Source of the DNA: JBAXEO01 sp963789515
Lineage (GTDB): Bacteria; Actinomycetota; Coriobacteriia; Anaerosomatales; JAAXUF01
DNA: 64,000 nucleotides
Assembly (NCBI GenBank): GCA_963789515.1
Contig: CAWBKW010000002.1
Span: forward strand, 744,001-808,000
Direction of reading: 5' to 3'
Positions within the stretch are counted from its first letter, which is position 1, and the number at the start of each line of letters is the position of its first letter. The position numbers and the translations under genes were made by a program. The notes beneath the pieces were generated by a model. The model saw only the letters and a program-made list of their open reading frames with translations, ran no database searches and had not been told where the DNA came from. This document shows positions 38,059-48,431 of the stretch, one piece after another.

Positions 38059-38082
38059 GGAGCCGGCCCGAGGGTCGGCTCC
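38059..38082. terminator. bidirectional terminator between convergent genes
   Basis: GGAGCCG (38059-38065) pairs with CGGCTCC (38076-38082), with GCCC/GGGT inside. It lies 22 nt after the secreted-protein stop and about 60 nt before the end of the minus-strand GAF gene, so it could serve both. Confidence 0.75.
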
Positions 38083-38144
38083 TGTGCTTCGTGACTGCAA
38101 TCCTGAGGCGATGCGCGAGGAGCCGCCACTGCGGGGTGCCTTCA

Positions 38145-39446
38145 CTACACAGCGCGTTCTGGAGGCCCCTCGGCGACTTCGAGTACCGACACGGCCGCTA
38201 CGAGGTCCTCGCCGCGAACCAGCGCGAGCAGCGCGCGCGAGCATTCTACGCCGCCGGAGTCCGGAAGGGTCGCCAGCGCGCGCTCCGCCTTGGAGGCGGC
38301 GTTGGGATCAGCGAGCGTCGAGACATGACCGCTCAGCAGCGCGATGCGATCTCCGGGCAGCACGAGGTGAAGTTGAGACGTCGGCACCACTCGCGCCGTG
38401 CCGATCGGAGGCGACTTCGGCAAGGTGAGTTCGAAGCGCCCCTCACGCCCAAGAATGGCCAGCGCGACCGATCCGGCCGTCGCAACTTCGAGGGCGCCGG
38501 TGGCCGAATGGAAGGTGGCCACGATACCGGACGCGGACGCTCCGAGTGCTTGCGAATGCATCGAACTGCCGAGCATCCCGAGCACCTCGCCGGACGAGCC
38601 GCCGTGCATGACCGCGGCGCGCAGTACCTCTCGACCCGCCGAGGTCACCTGGCTGGCGCGCCCTACCTCTCCCGCCGCAATGGCGCCGACCGCCATCAGA
38701 ACCCCGCCGGACGGCGCTCCCATGATCTCGGCGAAGGCGGCCGAACCGTTCGTGGGGTGCTGCGGGCTCCGTGCGGTCCACAGGCGGGCCAACGGCGGTC
38801 TTCCCCAAGAAGTCGCTACCGAGTCCGGCACGACCAGACCGCGTGCATATGCTTGGAAGGCGGTGAATTCGACGTCGTCGAACGACTCGTCAGCCGGCTC
38901 TGCTGCCGGGGCCTGCGGGGCATCGCTCGGTGCGGAACGCAGCACGAGCGCGACCACGTCCGCGAACAGCTGGAGGTTCTTGCGGTCCGCATCCGCGAAG
39001 ACGTACGGCGTGGGCCACTCCAAGGTGAGCACGCCGATGGTTCCTTCAAGAACCGTCAAAGCGAGCACGGCATAGGCGTGTGCACCGAACCCGTCGCGCC
39101 ATCGGCCGACCCCATCGGTCCGGCCGGCGTCTTCCTGCCTGCCGTGTGGGTTTCCGACGAAGACCGGTTCGCCGCCGAGCGCCGTCCGACTCGCATCCGT
39201 GAGATTGTCGAGGGGCAGGGACATCTCGCGTATGAACGACGAGTGCTGGCCGACCGCGGCGACGGACTCCAGGCGCGGACCACCGGTGCTCTGTGTGATC
39301 AGGCTGATACTTGCACCTGCGAGACCGAGACCCGCGACCGCATGGGCGCAGATCGCTTGCGCGACGGCTTCACGGCGCACGAGTGTGCGTGCTATCTCGA
39401 CGAGAACGGCGAGATTCAGCCTGGATTCGCTGTGGGTAGTGTCCAT
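38145..39446 (-). CDS. GAF domain / degenerate PPM phosphatase-like protein
   Basis: About 433 residues from ATG 39446. The N-terminal GAF-like sensor domain (about residues 10-165: LNLAVLVEIARTLV, GASISLITQS, GVLTLEWPTPYVF) is followed by a SpoIIE/PPM-like phosphatase domain (IVATFHSATGALEVATAGSVALAIL, LVLPGDRIALLSGHV). In active relatives the last motif is TDGV with a metal-binding aspartate; here it is SGHV, and the early DxxxD sites are not evident, so the phosphatase is probably inactive. It may act as a partner-switch scaffold. The start is uncertain: no clear ribosome binding site, and the frame is open back to 39542. Confidence 0.7.
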   Translation of the reverse strand: MDTTHSESRLNLAVLVEIARTLVRREAVAQAICAHAVAGLGLAGASISLITQSTGGPRLESVAAVGQHSSFIREMSLPLDNLTDASRTALGGEPVFVGNPHGRQEDAGRTDGVGRWRDGFGAHAYAVLALTVLEGTIGVLTLEWPTPYVFADADRKNLQLFADVVALVLRSAPSDAPQAPAAEPADESFDDVEFTAFQAYARGLVVPDSVATSWGRPPLARLWTARSPQHPTNGSAAFAEIMGAPSGGVLMAVGAIAAGEVGRASQVTSAGREVLRAAVMHGGSSGEVLGMLGSSMHSQALGASASGIVATFHSATGALEVATAGSVALAILGREGRFELTLPKSPPIGTARVVPTSQLHLVLPGDRIALLSGHVSTLADPNAASKAERALATLPDSGGVECSRALLALVRGEDLVAAVSVLEVAEGPPERAV

Positions 39447-39613
39447 GATCTGAGGATAGTCCCGTTCTTTCGCACCTGCAGCAGGTGTCCAGAGCGCCAA
39501 CGATGCCAACTGGGATCGCTCTTGAGAGACGTCCGGGTTCAAGCGATGCCGAGCACCACGAACGAACTGCGAGAAGACCGGTTGCAGTCATCTTCCCCGA
39601 GACGGAAGGAGGT

Positions 39614-39644
39614 GGCCCCGCGAGGCGGTGAATCCCCCGGGGCC
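39614..39644 (-). promoter_or_regulatory. hairpin between two minus-strand genes
   Basis: GGCCCCG (39614-39620) and CGGGGCC (39638-39644) form a 7-bp stem in the 286-base gap between the lipoprotein gene and the GAF gene. It could be the lipoprotein terminator or part of the GAF leader. No T-run follows on either strand. Confidence 0.4.
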
Positions 39645-39732
39645 GTGACCAACGCCCGGCGAGGGGCGATGGCGGGAAGAACCGTACCACGCACGACGCA
39701 ATCCCGCTTGCGTGAGCGATCCGTCTCGGGCG

Positions 39733-40194
39733 CTACGGAGTAGGGAGCGATCCATCAAAGCGCTGGTAGACGACAGGATCCTGATTTCCGACGTTGAGCT
39801 CCTGGGAAAGGTCCAGACTTCCCGGGGCGCGTGACGTGAGGAGCTTGTCGCCCTGAAACGTGTAGTAGAGCTGACTGGGCTTGTCGACGCCTCCGGCCCA
39901 GGTGATCTGGATCAGCGGGTGGCCGTCGAGCTTGGTCAATTCGTATCGCCCGGTTGCGAAGTTCAAGTCGCCCGGCAGCGTGTTGTACATCTCGACGATG
40001 CCGTCTTCGGTGAACTTGACCGTCTGGTCGTACTGCGTGACACCCGCGGCCACGGTGTTGTAGCCGGTCAACCTCGTGCGCCAAGTACCGATGAGGTCCT
40101 TTTCGGACTTCGCCGTACAACCCCCGCTCAAACCCCCCATGACGAGGAGCGCTGCGAGCACTACCGCAACGGAGATCCGCCGGATGATTCGCAT
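39733..40194 (-). CDS. putative lipoprotein of unknown function
   Basis: A 153-residue exported protein. The start is ATG 40194, preceded by GGAGG on the minus strand. The signal peptide (MRIIRRISVAVVLAALLVMG) ends in LSGGC, an imperfect lipobox with the lipid-bearing cysteine at about residue 26. The mature part (KDLIGTWRT..., KFTEDGIVEMYNT, GRYELTKLDGHPLIQITW) has the look of a small lipocalin-like beta-barrel that begins with IGTW. No close family is recognised. It stands between corA, which diverges from it, and the GAF protein gene. Confidence 0.7.
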   Translation of the reverse strand: MRIIRRISVAVVLAALLVMGGLSGGCTAKSEKDLIGTWRTRLTGYNTVAAGVTQYDQTVKFTEDGIVEMYNTLPGDLNFATGRYELTKLDGHPLIQITWAGGVDKPSQLYYTFQGDKLLTSRAPGSLDLSQELNVGNQDPVVYQRFDGSLPTP

Positions 40195-40367
40195 GTATCG
40201 CCTCCTTCGCGGAGCGTGGGTGGACAGAAGGCCGGGGAACGGACTCGCCGCGGCACAGGGGCGCACTAACCCATACCCATCTCGGCAGGGAATCCTTCGC
40301 GAGGACGTTCGCACGCGATAGACTGGACCGTGGGATCGGGCAGTTCGCGAGGGGAGAGTGCTCTGCT

Positions 40368-41327
40368 ATGTCGACGACGGTGGTTCGATGGCTGGCAGAG
40401 GACGGATCGCCGCGCGAGGGGGATCAGAGTGCTCTTGGCACCGACCTGGGAGACACCCCCTGGGTATGGGTGGACGTTCTGGCGCCGACAGAGGACGACC
40501 TCTCTGCGATCGGCTCACGGTTCGACCTGCACCCTCTGGCGATCGAGGACAGCTGCCACTCACAGCAACGCGCCAAGGTGGACGTCTACCCCAGCGGGCT
40601 GTTTCTGGTCTGGATCACGCCCGTTCGCCGCGACGGGGACACCGTGGCGAGCAGCGAACTCGACGTGTTCATCGGGCGCGGATACCTTGTGACACTGCAT
40701 GCCGAGCCGAGCAAGGCGATTCAGAGTGTGGCGGCCGATACGCTGAGAACGCTCAAGGGCGGGCCCGATTGGGCGTTGCACGCGATCATCGATCAGTTGG
40801 TCGATTCGACGCTCCCGCTCGTCGATTCCGTCGGGGAGGACCTCGAGTCGGTCGAGGAGCAGATGCTCGACGACCCCCGACAGGAAGACCTGTTGAGCCT
40901 GCACAGGATCAGAAGGCAGCTCCTGAAGCTCCACCGGATCGTCGCGCCCGAGCGCGATGTGGTCCGAGGTGTTGCGCGGGAGCGGGACGTCGTCAGCGAC
41001 GATGCGTTCCGCTACTTCCAGGACGTGGGCGACCATCTCTCGCGCGTCCAGGATTCCATCGAGACCTATCAGGACGTCGCTGCGTCGGTGATGGACATCT
41101 ACCTGTCGGCACAGAACAACCGAATGAACGAGATCATGAAGCAGCTCACGGTCGTCGCCACCATCTTCATGCCCTTGACGCTCCTATCGGGTATCTACGG
41201 GATGAACCTCATTGTCGGGATGTGGCCTGCGCCCGGCGCGTGGTGGTCGTTCCTGTTCGTCGTGGGCGTCATGGTGATCATCGCGGGCGTGATGGCGGCA
41301 TACTTCAGGAAGAAGAAGTGGTGGTAG
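40368..41327 (+). CDS. corA: CorA-type magnesium/cobalt transporter
   Basis: A 319-residue pentameric divalent-metal channel. The cytoplasmic domain (about residues 1-255) carries the long helix (AQNNRMNEIMKQLTVVATIFMPLTLLSGIYG), and the signature GMN is in IYGMNL at the end of the first transmembrane helix. The second helix and a basic tail (YFRKKKWW) end the protein. GGGGAGAG lies before the ATG. Its end overlaps the next gene by seven bases, which suggests joint expression with the phosphatidyltransferase gene. Confidence 0.93.
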   Translation: MSTTVVRWLAEDGSPREGDQSALGTDLGDTPWVWVDVLAPTEDDLSAIGSRFDLHPLAIEDSCHSQQRAKVDVYPSGLFLVWITPVRRDGDTVASSELDVFIGRGYLVTLHAEPSKAIQSVAADTLRTLKGGPDWALHAIIDQLVDSTLPLVDSVGEDLESVEEQMLDDPRQEDLLSLHRIRRQLLKLHRIVAPERDVVRGVARERDVVSDDAFRYFQDVGDHLSRVQDSIETYQDVAASVMDIYLSAQNNRMNEIMKQLTVVATIFMPLTLLSGIYGMNLIVGMWPAPGAWWSFLFVVGVMVIIAGVMAAYFRKKKWW

Positions 41328-41980
41328 AGGAGCGCGACACAGCTGCCGGCCGAGCGGGCGAGTCCGAGCCGGCGTCTGAGCACACGCACGACATCTACTC
41401 CATCGCGAACATCATCACGGTCCTCCGCCTGATTCTGGTCCCCCTCTTCTTCGCCGTTCTCATCAACGGACAGAACGACGGGCTGGCGTTTCTCCTCTTC
41501 ACGATCGCCGCCTCCACGGACTGGCTCGACGGTCAGATCGCGCGGAGGACGGGTACGGTGACCGCCCTCGGCAAGGCCATCGACCCCTTGGTGGACCGGC
41601 TTCTGATCGCCTCGGGCGTCGTCGGGCTGTACGTCGAGCACCGGCTCCCGCTTTGGATTCCGCTGGTACTCGTGGCTCGGGACGTCGCGCTCGGATACGG
41701 CGTCTGGCGCCTTGAGACCGTGTACCACCGGCGGATGGCTGTCACACTCGCGGGAAAGGCGACGACGGCGCTGCTGCTCATAGGCTTCGCGGATCTCATC
41801 CTCGGCTGGCCGACGGTGCCGGGACTGGGTGTGGTCAACAGCCCTGCGTTGCCGGGGTTCGGCACGGAGCCCGCGATACTGGGCATCTGGTTCGTCTACG
41901 TGGGGGTGGCCTTCTCGCTCGCCTCGGCGGTCGGCTACTCCGCAACCTACTGGAAGATCGTGCGCAATGCTGAAGGCTGA
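41321..41980 (+). CDS. pgsA: CDP-alcohol phosphatidyltransferase (PgsA-like)
   Basis: A 219-residue membrane enzyme with about five or six helices. The CDP-alcohol phosphatidyltransferase motif DGx2ARx8Gx3Dx3D is intact in DWLDGQIARRTG...LGKAIDPLVD near residues 67-95. Phosphatidylglycerophosphate synthase is the most likely identity because of the N-terminal NIITVLRLILVP segment, but other CDP-alcohol transferases look similar, so the symbol is tentative. The GTG start at 41321 lies inside the corA stop region; an adjacent GTG at 41318 is equally possible. Confidence 0.82.
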   Translation: MVEERDTAAGRAGESEPASEHTHDIYSIANIITVLRLILVPLFFAVLINGQNDGLAFLLFTIAASTDWLDGQIARRTGTVTALGKAIDPLVDRLLIASGVVGLYVEHRLPLWIPLVLVARDVALGYGVWRLETVYHRRMAVTLAGKATTALLLIGFADLILGWPTVPGLGVVNSPALPGFGTEPAILGIWFVYVGVAFSLASAVGYSATYWKIVRNAEG

Positions 41981-42052
41981 GACACGCTCGTTGGCGGCGG
42001 ATTCATCCGGTCTCGCGTCCATGAGTTCGGATTCGATCGAGAGGAAGACACC

Positions 42053-44565
42053 GTGAAAGCAGTGATCATGGCCGGTGGCGAGGGAACGAGGCTGCGACCC
42101 ATCACCTCCTTGCGGCCCAAGCCTATGGTGCCTATCGTCAACCAGCCGGTCATGGAACACATCATCGGACTCGTCAAGCACCACGGAATCGACGAGGTCG
42201 TCGCGACCCTCGCGTTCATGCCGCGCACGATCCAGGACTACTTCGGGGCAGGCGAGGAGTGGGGCGTCGACATCGGCTACGCGGTGGAGGAGTCTCCGCT
42301 CGGCACCGCGGGGTCTGTGAAGAACGCACAGCACCTGCTCGGGACAGAAGAGCCGTTCCTCATCATCTCGGGTGACGCCGTGACCGACATCGACCTGACC
42401 GAGGTGCTCCGCTTCCACAAGGAGCGGGGCGGAGCGGTCACCATCGCGCTCAAGCGAGTCCCCGACCCGCTCGACTTCGGAGTCGTCATCACCGCCGAGA
42501 ACGGTCTCGTCGAGCGGTTCCTCGAGAAGCCCTCGTGGGGTCAGGTCTTCAGCGACACGATCAACACCGGCATCTACGTCATCGAGCCCTGGGTTCTCGA
42601 CTACATCCCGGAGGGTGAGTCCTACGACTTCTCGGCGGACCTGTTTCCGCGGCTGATGGAGGACGGGCACGAGATCTACGGGATCGCCGTCGACGGCTAC
42701 TGGTGCGACGTGGGCAGCCGCGAGTCGTACATGCAGGTGCACCGCGACATCCTGGACGGCCTGGTCAAGGTGTTCATCCCCGGCGTCCATGCCCGGGAAG
42801 GGCTCTGGGTCTCGGAGAGCGCGCGTATCGACGACACCGCGACCCTCGGCACCGGCGTGGTGCTCGGCGAGAACGTCAGGATCCGCTCGGGCGCGGTCAT
42901 CGGTGACTACACCGTCATCGACGACAACTGCGTGATCGGCGCAGACGCCCGGGTGACCCATTCGGTCGTGTGGAGCGACACGTTCATCGGCAAGCAGTCG
43001 ACGGTCGCCGGGGCGGTGGTGTGCCGCCACGTGGACATCAGGGCGCGCGCCGGGATCGAGATGGGCGCGGTGATCGGCGACGAGTCAGTGGTCGGGGCGG
43101 GCGCGCACATCGGAGCCGACGTCCGCATCTTCCCGTACAAGCGAATCGAGTCCTCCGCAACGGTCAACACATCAGTCATCTGGGAGTCGACCGGGTCGAG
43201 GTCGCTGTTCGGGGACGCGGGCGTCCAAGGGCTCGTGGGGGTCGACATCACACCCGAGCTCACGCTCAAGGTCGCCGAGGCCTACGGGACGCTCCTGCCC
43301 AAGGGCGGCCACGTGGTCGATCAGCCGGGATACCACGCGTGCGGCCCGCATGCTGAAGCGCGCCATGATCGCAGGGCTGAACGCGGCCGGCATCGACGTG
43401 CGCGATCTGAGGGTCGCGTCGCCGGCGGTCACCAGGTTCACCACACAGAAGACGCGCTGCGTGGGCGGCGTCTACCTCTCGGGTTCGATGCGCGATCCCC
43501 AGTCGATCGAGATCCGCTTTCTCGACCGCAACGGCCTGGACATCGCCCCGTGGGAGCAGAAGAAGATCGAGCGGCTCTACTTCCGGGAGGAGTTCCGGCG
43601 CGCGTTCTTCGACGAGCTCGGCGACATCATGTACCCGCCTCGACCGCTCGAGTACTACGGATCGGCCCTGAAGGAAGCGATGGACGAGGCGGACCTGGGT
43701 GACGACTGGAGACGCGTGGTCGCGGACATGTCAGGCGGTCCGGCCACGTTCATGCTGCCGCAGGTTGCTCACGGTTGGCACCTGAATCTGATCGCGCTGA
43801 ACGGCGTCGTGGACTCCGAGGCGACTTCGGCGCCCTCGGAAGAGCCTTCTGTCGAAGAGGTCGGGGATGTTGGCCGGGCAATCGAGCTGTTCGGCGCGGA
43901 CCTGGGCGTGATCTTCGATTGGGGTGCCGAGCGCATTCGACTGCGTCACCGAGAACGGCGATCTTCTCGACGGCGACACAGCCCTGCACGCGATGGTGGA
44001 TCTGTGGTGCCGAACCCGGTCGATCGACGGAACGATCGCCGTGCCCCTCGCGGCTTCGCAGGCGGTCGATCAGATCGCGGCGGCGTACGGCAAGAAGGTC
44101 ATCCGTCCCGGGCGATCACGCCGCGCGCTGGCCGAGGCGGTCCTGGAAGGTCGAGCGAGGTTCGCGGGTTCGACGAGCGGCGGATTCATCTTCGGCGACT
44201 TCTTCCCGGCCTACGACGGCGTGCTCAGCACGGGCATGGCCGCACGCATGCTGGCCAAGAGCGGCATGACCCTTGCACAGGTGGTTGCCGAGTTGCCGGA
44301 GTTCCACAAGGTCGAGATCAGCGTGCCGTGTCCCGCGCGACGCAAGGGTGCGGTCATGCGTTCGGTCACCGAGAGGGCGGCCGAGTTCAATCCGGAGCTC
44401 GCCGAGGGCGTGCGTGTTCGCTACTCCGACGGATGGGCGCTGGTGCTCCCGCACGCGAGCGAGCCGTCGGTCTCGATCTGGGCGGAGGCGGGTAGCGATG
44501 CCGCGGCCGTCGCGAGGGCCGAGCAGTGGCAGCGGGTCGTGGAGTACGGCATCGTGGAGGAGTGA
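42053..44565 (+). CDS. NDP-sugar pyrophosphorylase / degenerate phosphohexomutase fusion (two frame breaks)
   Basis: About 836 residues after removing extra bases near 43338 and 43937. The N-terminal GT-A nucleotidyltransferase (MKAVIMAGGEGTRLRPITSLRPKPM, ISGDAVTDID) is followed by left-handed beta-helix hexapeptides (about residues 255-370) and a phosphoglucomutase/phosphomannomutase-like part. This is the fused mannose-1-phosphate guanylyltransferase type. In the mutase part the phosphoserine loop reads LSGSMRDPQ instead of TASHNP, and the metal loop reads DWGAERF instead of DxDADR, so mutase activity is doubtful. It probably supplies a nucleotide sugar for glycans. GTG start with GAGGAAG upstream. 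Confidence 0.85.
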
Positions 44566-44581
44566 CGCGGGTTCGTCGAGC

Positions 44582-44616
44582 TGGAAAATGTGGCATCTAC
44601 CTGCTAGTATGTGGTG
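44582..44616 (+). promoter_or_regulatory. promoter of the VanW-family gene
   Basis: TGGAAA (44582-44587), 17-nt spacer, TAGTAT (44605-44610) with an extended TGC just upstream. The string GCTAGTATGTGGTG (44603-44616) is identical to one before acs. Confidence 0.55.
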
Positions 44617-44747
44617 AGCGCCCGGCTGAAGAACCCGCTCGTCGCTCAAGATGGTGCTTCCATAGCAGTGTGCCGTAGTGTGCGCAGCCTTTCCGCCAGG
44701 CGGTAGGGCTGCCGTTTGTGATTGTGACGCAAGAGGAGAACAGCGGC

Positions 44748-46636
44748 TTGACCGAGGAGAGTACACCGCGACAGCGCGCCGCTCGCGAGCGCCGTCCGGC
44801 GGAGCACAGGTACCGGACGACGCATCGCGCGTCACGTCCCGCCGTTTCGCTGACCTGGATGTGGATCGCCGCCGCGGCCGTGGCCGTGTTGCTTGTGCTC
44901 GTGGTCGCCGTGGATGCGTTCGCGAGTGCGGGGCGTGTTCATCCCGGCGTGACGGTGGCCGGTATCGGGGTCGGAGGCATGACCCCCTCGGAGGCGACAG
45001 CGGCTCTCGAAAGGGACCTACCGGCGAAGGCTTCACAGCCGGTCACGGTGGTCTACGGTGAGAAGACCTGGACGGTGCCTCCGGCCGATCTCGCCCTGAC
45101 GTTCGACTATCCGGAGCTGGCTGCCGAAGCGATGGCCGTCGGTCGCACCGGAGGGTTTGCGACGTCGGTCTCTCAGCGCTTCGGAGCGTGGCTCGGCAAG
45201 GAGCGCCTGCCGGCGGTCGGCGTCGCCGATCCCGAGAAGATGAAGAAGACGCTTGATGCCGTCGCGAAGACCACCGACGTCGCTCCAGTCGATGCATCCG
45301 TCGAAATCGACGGTACGTCGGCGACGGTCAAGGTGTCCGTCCGACGGGGTCGAACTCAAGCGCGACGAGCTCTCGAAGGCCCTGCTGGCGGCGTATGCCA
45401 CCGACAACGCGGACGATCCAGGCTCCGGTCCAGACGGCTCACCCCAAGATCAGCAATGCCGCCGCTGAGGCCGCCAAGGCGACCGCGGTCAAGATGATGT
45501 CGGATCCGCTGACCGTGACCTATGGCGGGAAGCAGTGGACCTTCACCCCCAAGGACATCGGCAAGATGATCGTGTTTCAGTCGATCGAACCCACGGGCGC
45601 CGCAGTACGCTCCGGATCCAAGGCGTGGACGCTGGTTCCCGCCATAACGGAGACACAGGCCGAGAAGACGGTTGCGCCCAAACTGGGCGCCGCTATCGGC
45701 ACTCCTGCCAGGGACGCGCGGTTCAGGACACGCGGCGGCTCTGTCACGATCATCGCCTCCAAAGACGGCATCGGTCCCGACCTCGGGCTGCTCGCCGAGG
45801 ACATCACCTCCGTGCTGAAGGACAGTGAGAACTCCACGCGCACCGTTGAGATCAAGACGACGGTCGTCTCTCCCAAACTCACGACTGAGAAGGCGCGGGA
45901 GATGGGGGTCTCCGAGCGCATCTCGACCTTCACGACCACCTACGACAGCTCTAACAAGCCGCGGGTCAACAACATCCACACCCTCGGCGACGCGCTCGAC
46001 GGCAAGCTGGTCGCGCCGGGAGCGACGTTCTCCTTCAACGGGGCTGTGGGACAACGCACGGCGGCGAAGGGCTATCAGGAGGCCAACGCCATCGTGAAAG
46101 GCAAGCTGGTTCCTCAGCTGGGCGGCGGCATCTGCCAGGTGGGAACCACGCTCTTCAACACCGCGTTCTTCGCCGGAGTGCCCATACCCGACCGCGAGAA
46201 CCATTCCTTCTACATCTCGCACTATCCCAAGGGACGCGATGCGACGGTGTCGTGGGGCGGCCCCGATCTCAAGTGGAAGAACGACACCAAGAATTGGATC
46301 CTCGTTTCGGTGTCCTACACCGACGAATCGATCACCATTTCGTTCTACGGCACCGATCCCGGGTACGACGTCGCGTATACGACGGGTCCGTTCACCAACG
46401 AGACCCCGTACCCGACCGAGAAGATCAAGGATCCGACGCTCAAGTCGGGCCTCAAGATCGTTGAGGAGAGCGGGTTGACGGGCAGGAAGTGTGTAGTGGT
46501 CCGCACGGTCTCAAAGGGGGGGACGGTCGTGCGCAAGGACACCTTCACCTCCAACTACAAACCCAAGGTGGAAGTCGTGCGTGTGGGGACGAAGGGCTCG
46601 AGCACCACCACTGGGACCGTGAAGCCCAAGCCCTAG
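44748..46636 (+). CDS. VanW family exported protein with peptidoglycan-binding-like repeats (two frame breaks)
   Basis: About 628 residues after removing extra bases near 45340 and 45414. A cytoplasmic basic stretch and one membrane helix (about residues 33-56) precede two repeats of the PG_binding_4 type (HPGVTVAGIGVGGMTPSEATAAL; VTYGEKTWTV and VTYGGKQWTFTPKDI) and a C-terminal VanW domain (GKLVAPGATFSFNGAVGQRTAAKGYQEA, GGGICQVGTTLFNTAFFAG). The TTG start at 44748 has GAGGAG 9 nt upstream; a GTG at 44718 is the alternative. It probably acts at the cell wall; VanW function is unknown despite the vancomycin-related name. Confidence 0.85.
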
Positions 46637-46680
46637 CGCTTCCGGCAGCATGACGTGGACGACAACGATGGGGGGACGCT

Positions 46681-47989
46681 GTGTACCAGCCGGAACTGGA
46701 GTCCATGAGTCGGGCGGAGCTGGAGTCGCTTCAGATCGAGCGGATGAAGGCCCTGCTGACGCGTGTCTACCAAAACGTGCCGGCGTATCGTGCGAAGTAC
46801 GACGCGGCGGGGTTCGACCCGGGCACCTTCGAGTCGCTGGACGACTTGAACCGTGTGCCGTTCACCGTCAAGGACGATCTCCGGGCGGCGTATCCCTACA
46901 AGTTGTTCGCAGCACCCATGCGCGACATCGTGCGCGTGCATTCGTCGTCCGGTACGACGGGTCAGATCACCGTCGTCGGATACACGCAGGGTGACATCGA
47001 TCGCTGGGCCGACCTCATGGCGCGCACCTTCGCGTCCGCGGGGGCGTCTCCGGACGACGTCGTTCAGGTCACCTACGGGTACGGCCTCTTCACGGGTGGG
47101 CTGGGTGCCCACTACGGGTCTGAGAGGCTCGGCGCACTCACCGTACCGGTCTCCGGGGGGAACACCCGCCGTCAGGTGCAGATTCTCAAGGACTTCGGAG
47201 TGACGGTGCTGGCGTGCACGCCCAGCTATGCGCTCTTGATCGCCGAGACCGCGCTTGAGATGGGTATCGACGTGCGCGACCTGCCGCTGCGCGTGGGAGT
47301 CTTCGGCGCTGAGCCGTGGAGCGAGAACATGCGCCGGCAGATCGAGCACGCGATGGGCATCACCGCGATCGATATCTACGGGCTTTCCGAGGTCATGGGC
47401 CCGGGGGTCGCCTCGGAATGCGTGCACCAGAACGGGCTGCACGTCTTCGAGGACCACTTCCTCATCGAGATCCTGGATCCGGAGACGCTCGTCGCCGTCC
47501 CGGACGGCGAGTACGGCGAAGTCGTCTTCACCACGCTCACCAAGGAAGGCATCCCGGTCGTCCGCTACCGCACCCGCGACATCTCGCGCATCATCCCGGG
47601 TGCTTGCACGTGTGGCCGGACGTTCCGTCGCATGGAGCGCATCACGGGCCGCACCGACGACATGCTCATCATTCGGGGAGTCAACGTCTTCCCGAGCCAG
47701 ATCGAGCAGGTTCTGGCCGGTGTGCCCGGGGTTGCGCCCCACTACCAGCTCGTGCTGAGCAAGCGCGGTTCGCTCGATCACGTGCAGGTGCAGGTGGAGG
47801 TCGTCGCCGGATTTCGGATTCGATGAAGTGCGCGAACTCGAGCGGCTCCAACGCACGGTCAAGGCGCAGATCGAGTCGGCGCTCGCGGTGTCCATCGAGG
47901 TCAAGTTGGTCGAACACAAGTCGATCGCTCGCAGCGAGGGCAAAGCCAAGCGAGTCGTCGATCTGCGATCCGAGACGGAAGGTGCGTGA
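46681..47989 (+). CDS. paaK: phenylacetate-CoA ligase (one frame break)
   Basis: About 435 residues after removing one extra T in a TTTC near 47811. AMP-forming ligase with VRVHSSSGTTGQITVVGYT (P-loop), VFGAEPWSENMRRQIE, DIYGLSEVMGPGVASEC and the C-terminal LIIRGVNVFPSQIEQVL hinge; the corrected tail reads SIARSEGKAKRVVDLR. It activates aryl acids such as phenylacetate with ATP and CoA. Paired here with an ACT-domain gene, a common neighbour of indolepyruvate:ferredoxin oxidoreductase, which is encoded about 14 kb downstream. GTG start after GGGGGGAC. Confidence 0.9.
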
Positions 47990-47992
47990 TCG

Positions 47993-48431
47993 GTGATGGT
48001 CGAGCAGGTCTCAGTCTTCTTGGAGAACAGCACCGGCAGGCTCGCCGAACTCAGCAGGGCTCTGGGTGACGCGGGCATCGACATGCATGCCCTGATGGTC
48101 GCCGACACCGAGAGTTTTGGGGTGGTGCGCATCATCTGCGACACGCCCAGGGCTGCGCGCAGTGTCCTCGAAAGCCTCGGCTTCAGCGTCACGCTGACTC
48201 CGGTGATCGCGGTCGAAGTCCCGGACCGGCCAGGCGGCCTTGCCGATGTGCTTGAGGCACTCGGACGGGCCGACAAGAGCGTCGAGTACGCGTACTGCTT
48301 CGTGGAGCCGCAGGGTGATGCGGCCGTTGATGTTCTGAAGGTGGACGACGCGTCGGCTGAAGACACGCTGCGGTCGGCGGGGTTTCAACGTGCTGACCGC
48401 CGATGCGGTCTACGCGCTCGACTCGGTCTGA
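47993..48431 (+). CDS. tandem ACT domain protein (one frame break)
   Basis: About 145 residues after removing one extra T in a TTTC near 48384. Two ACT domains (VEQVSVFLENSTGRLAELSRAL and VIAVEVPDRPGGLADVLEALG) and nothing else, the amino-acid-binding regulator found with phenylacetate-CoA ligase and 2-oxoacid oxidoreductase genes in anaerobes. It likely senses an aromatic or branched amino acid. It starts three bases after paaK. GTG 47993 or ATG 47996 are both possible. The corrected end (NVLTADAVYALDSV) runs 22 bases into the convergent GGDEF-like gene. Confidence 0.85.

Noticed and set aside
39590..39700. Cobalamin-riboswitch-like GGTGAATCCCCCGGGGC on the plus strand
   Set aside because: Only a short part resembles the B12-box neighbourhood, the remaining conserved blocks are missing, and no plus-strand gene follows at a suitable distance.
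44748..46636. Vancomycin resistance determinant
   Set aside because: The VanW domain is widespread in Gram-positive bacteria outside resistance clusters, and no vanHAX-type genes are nearby.
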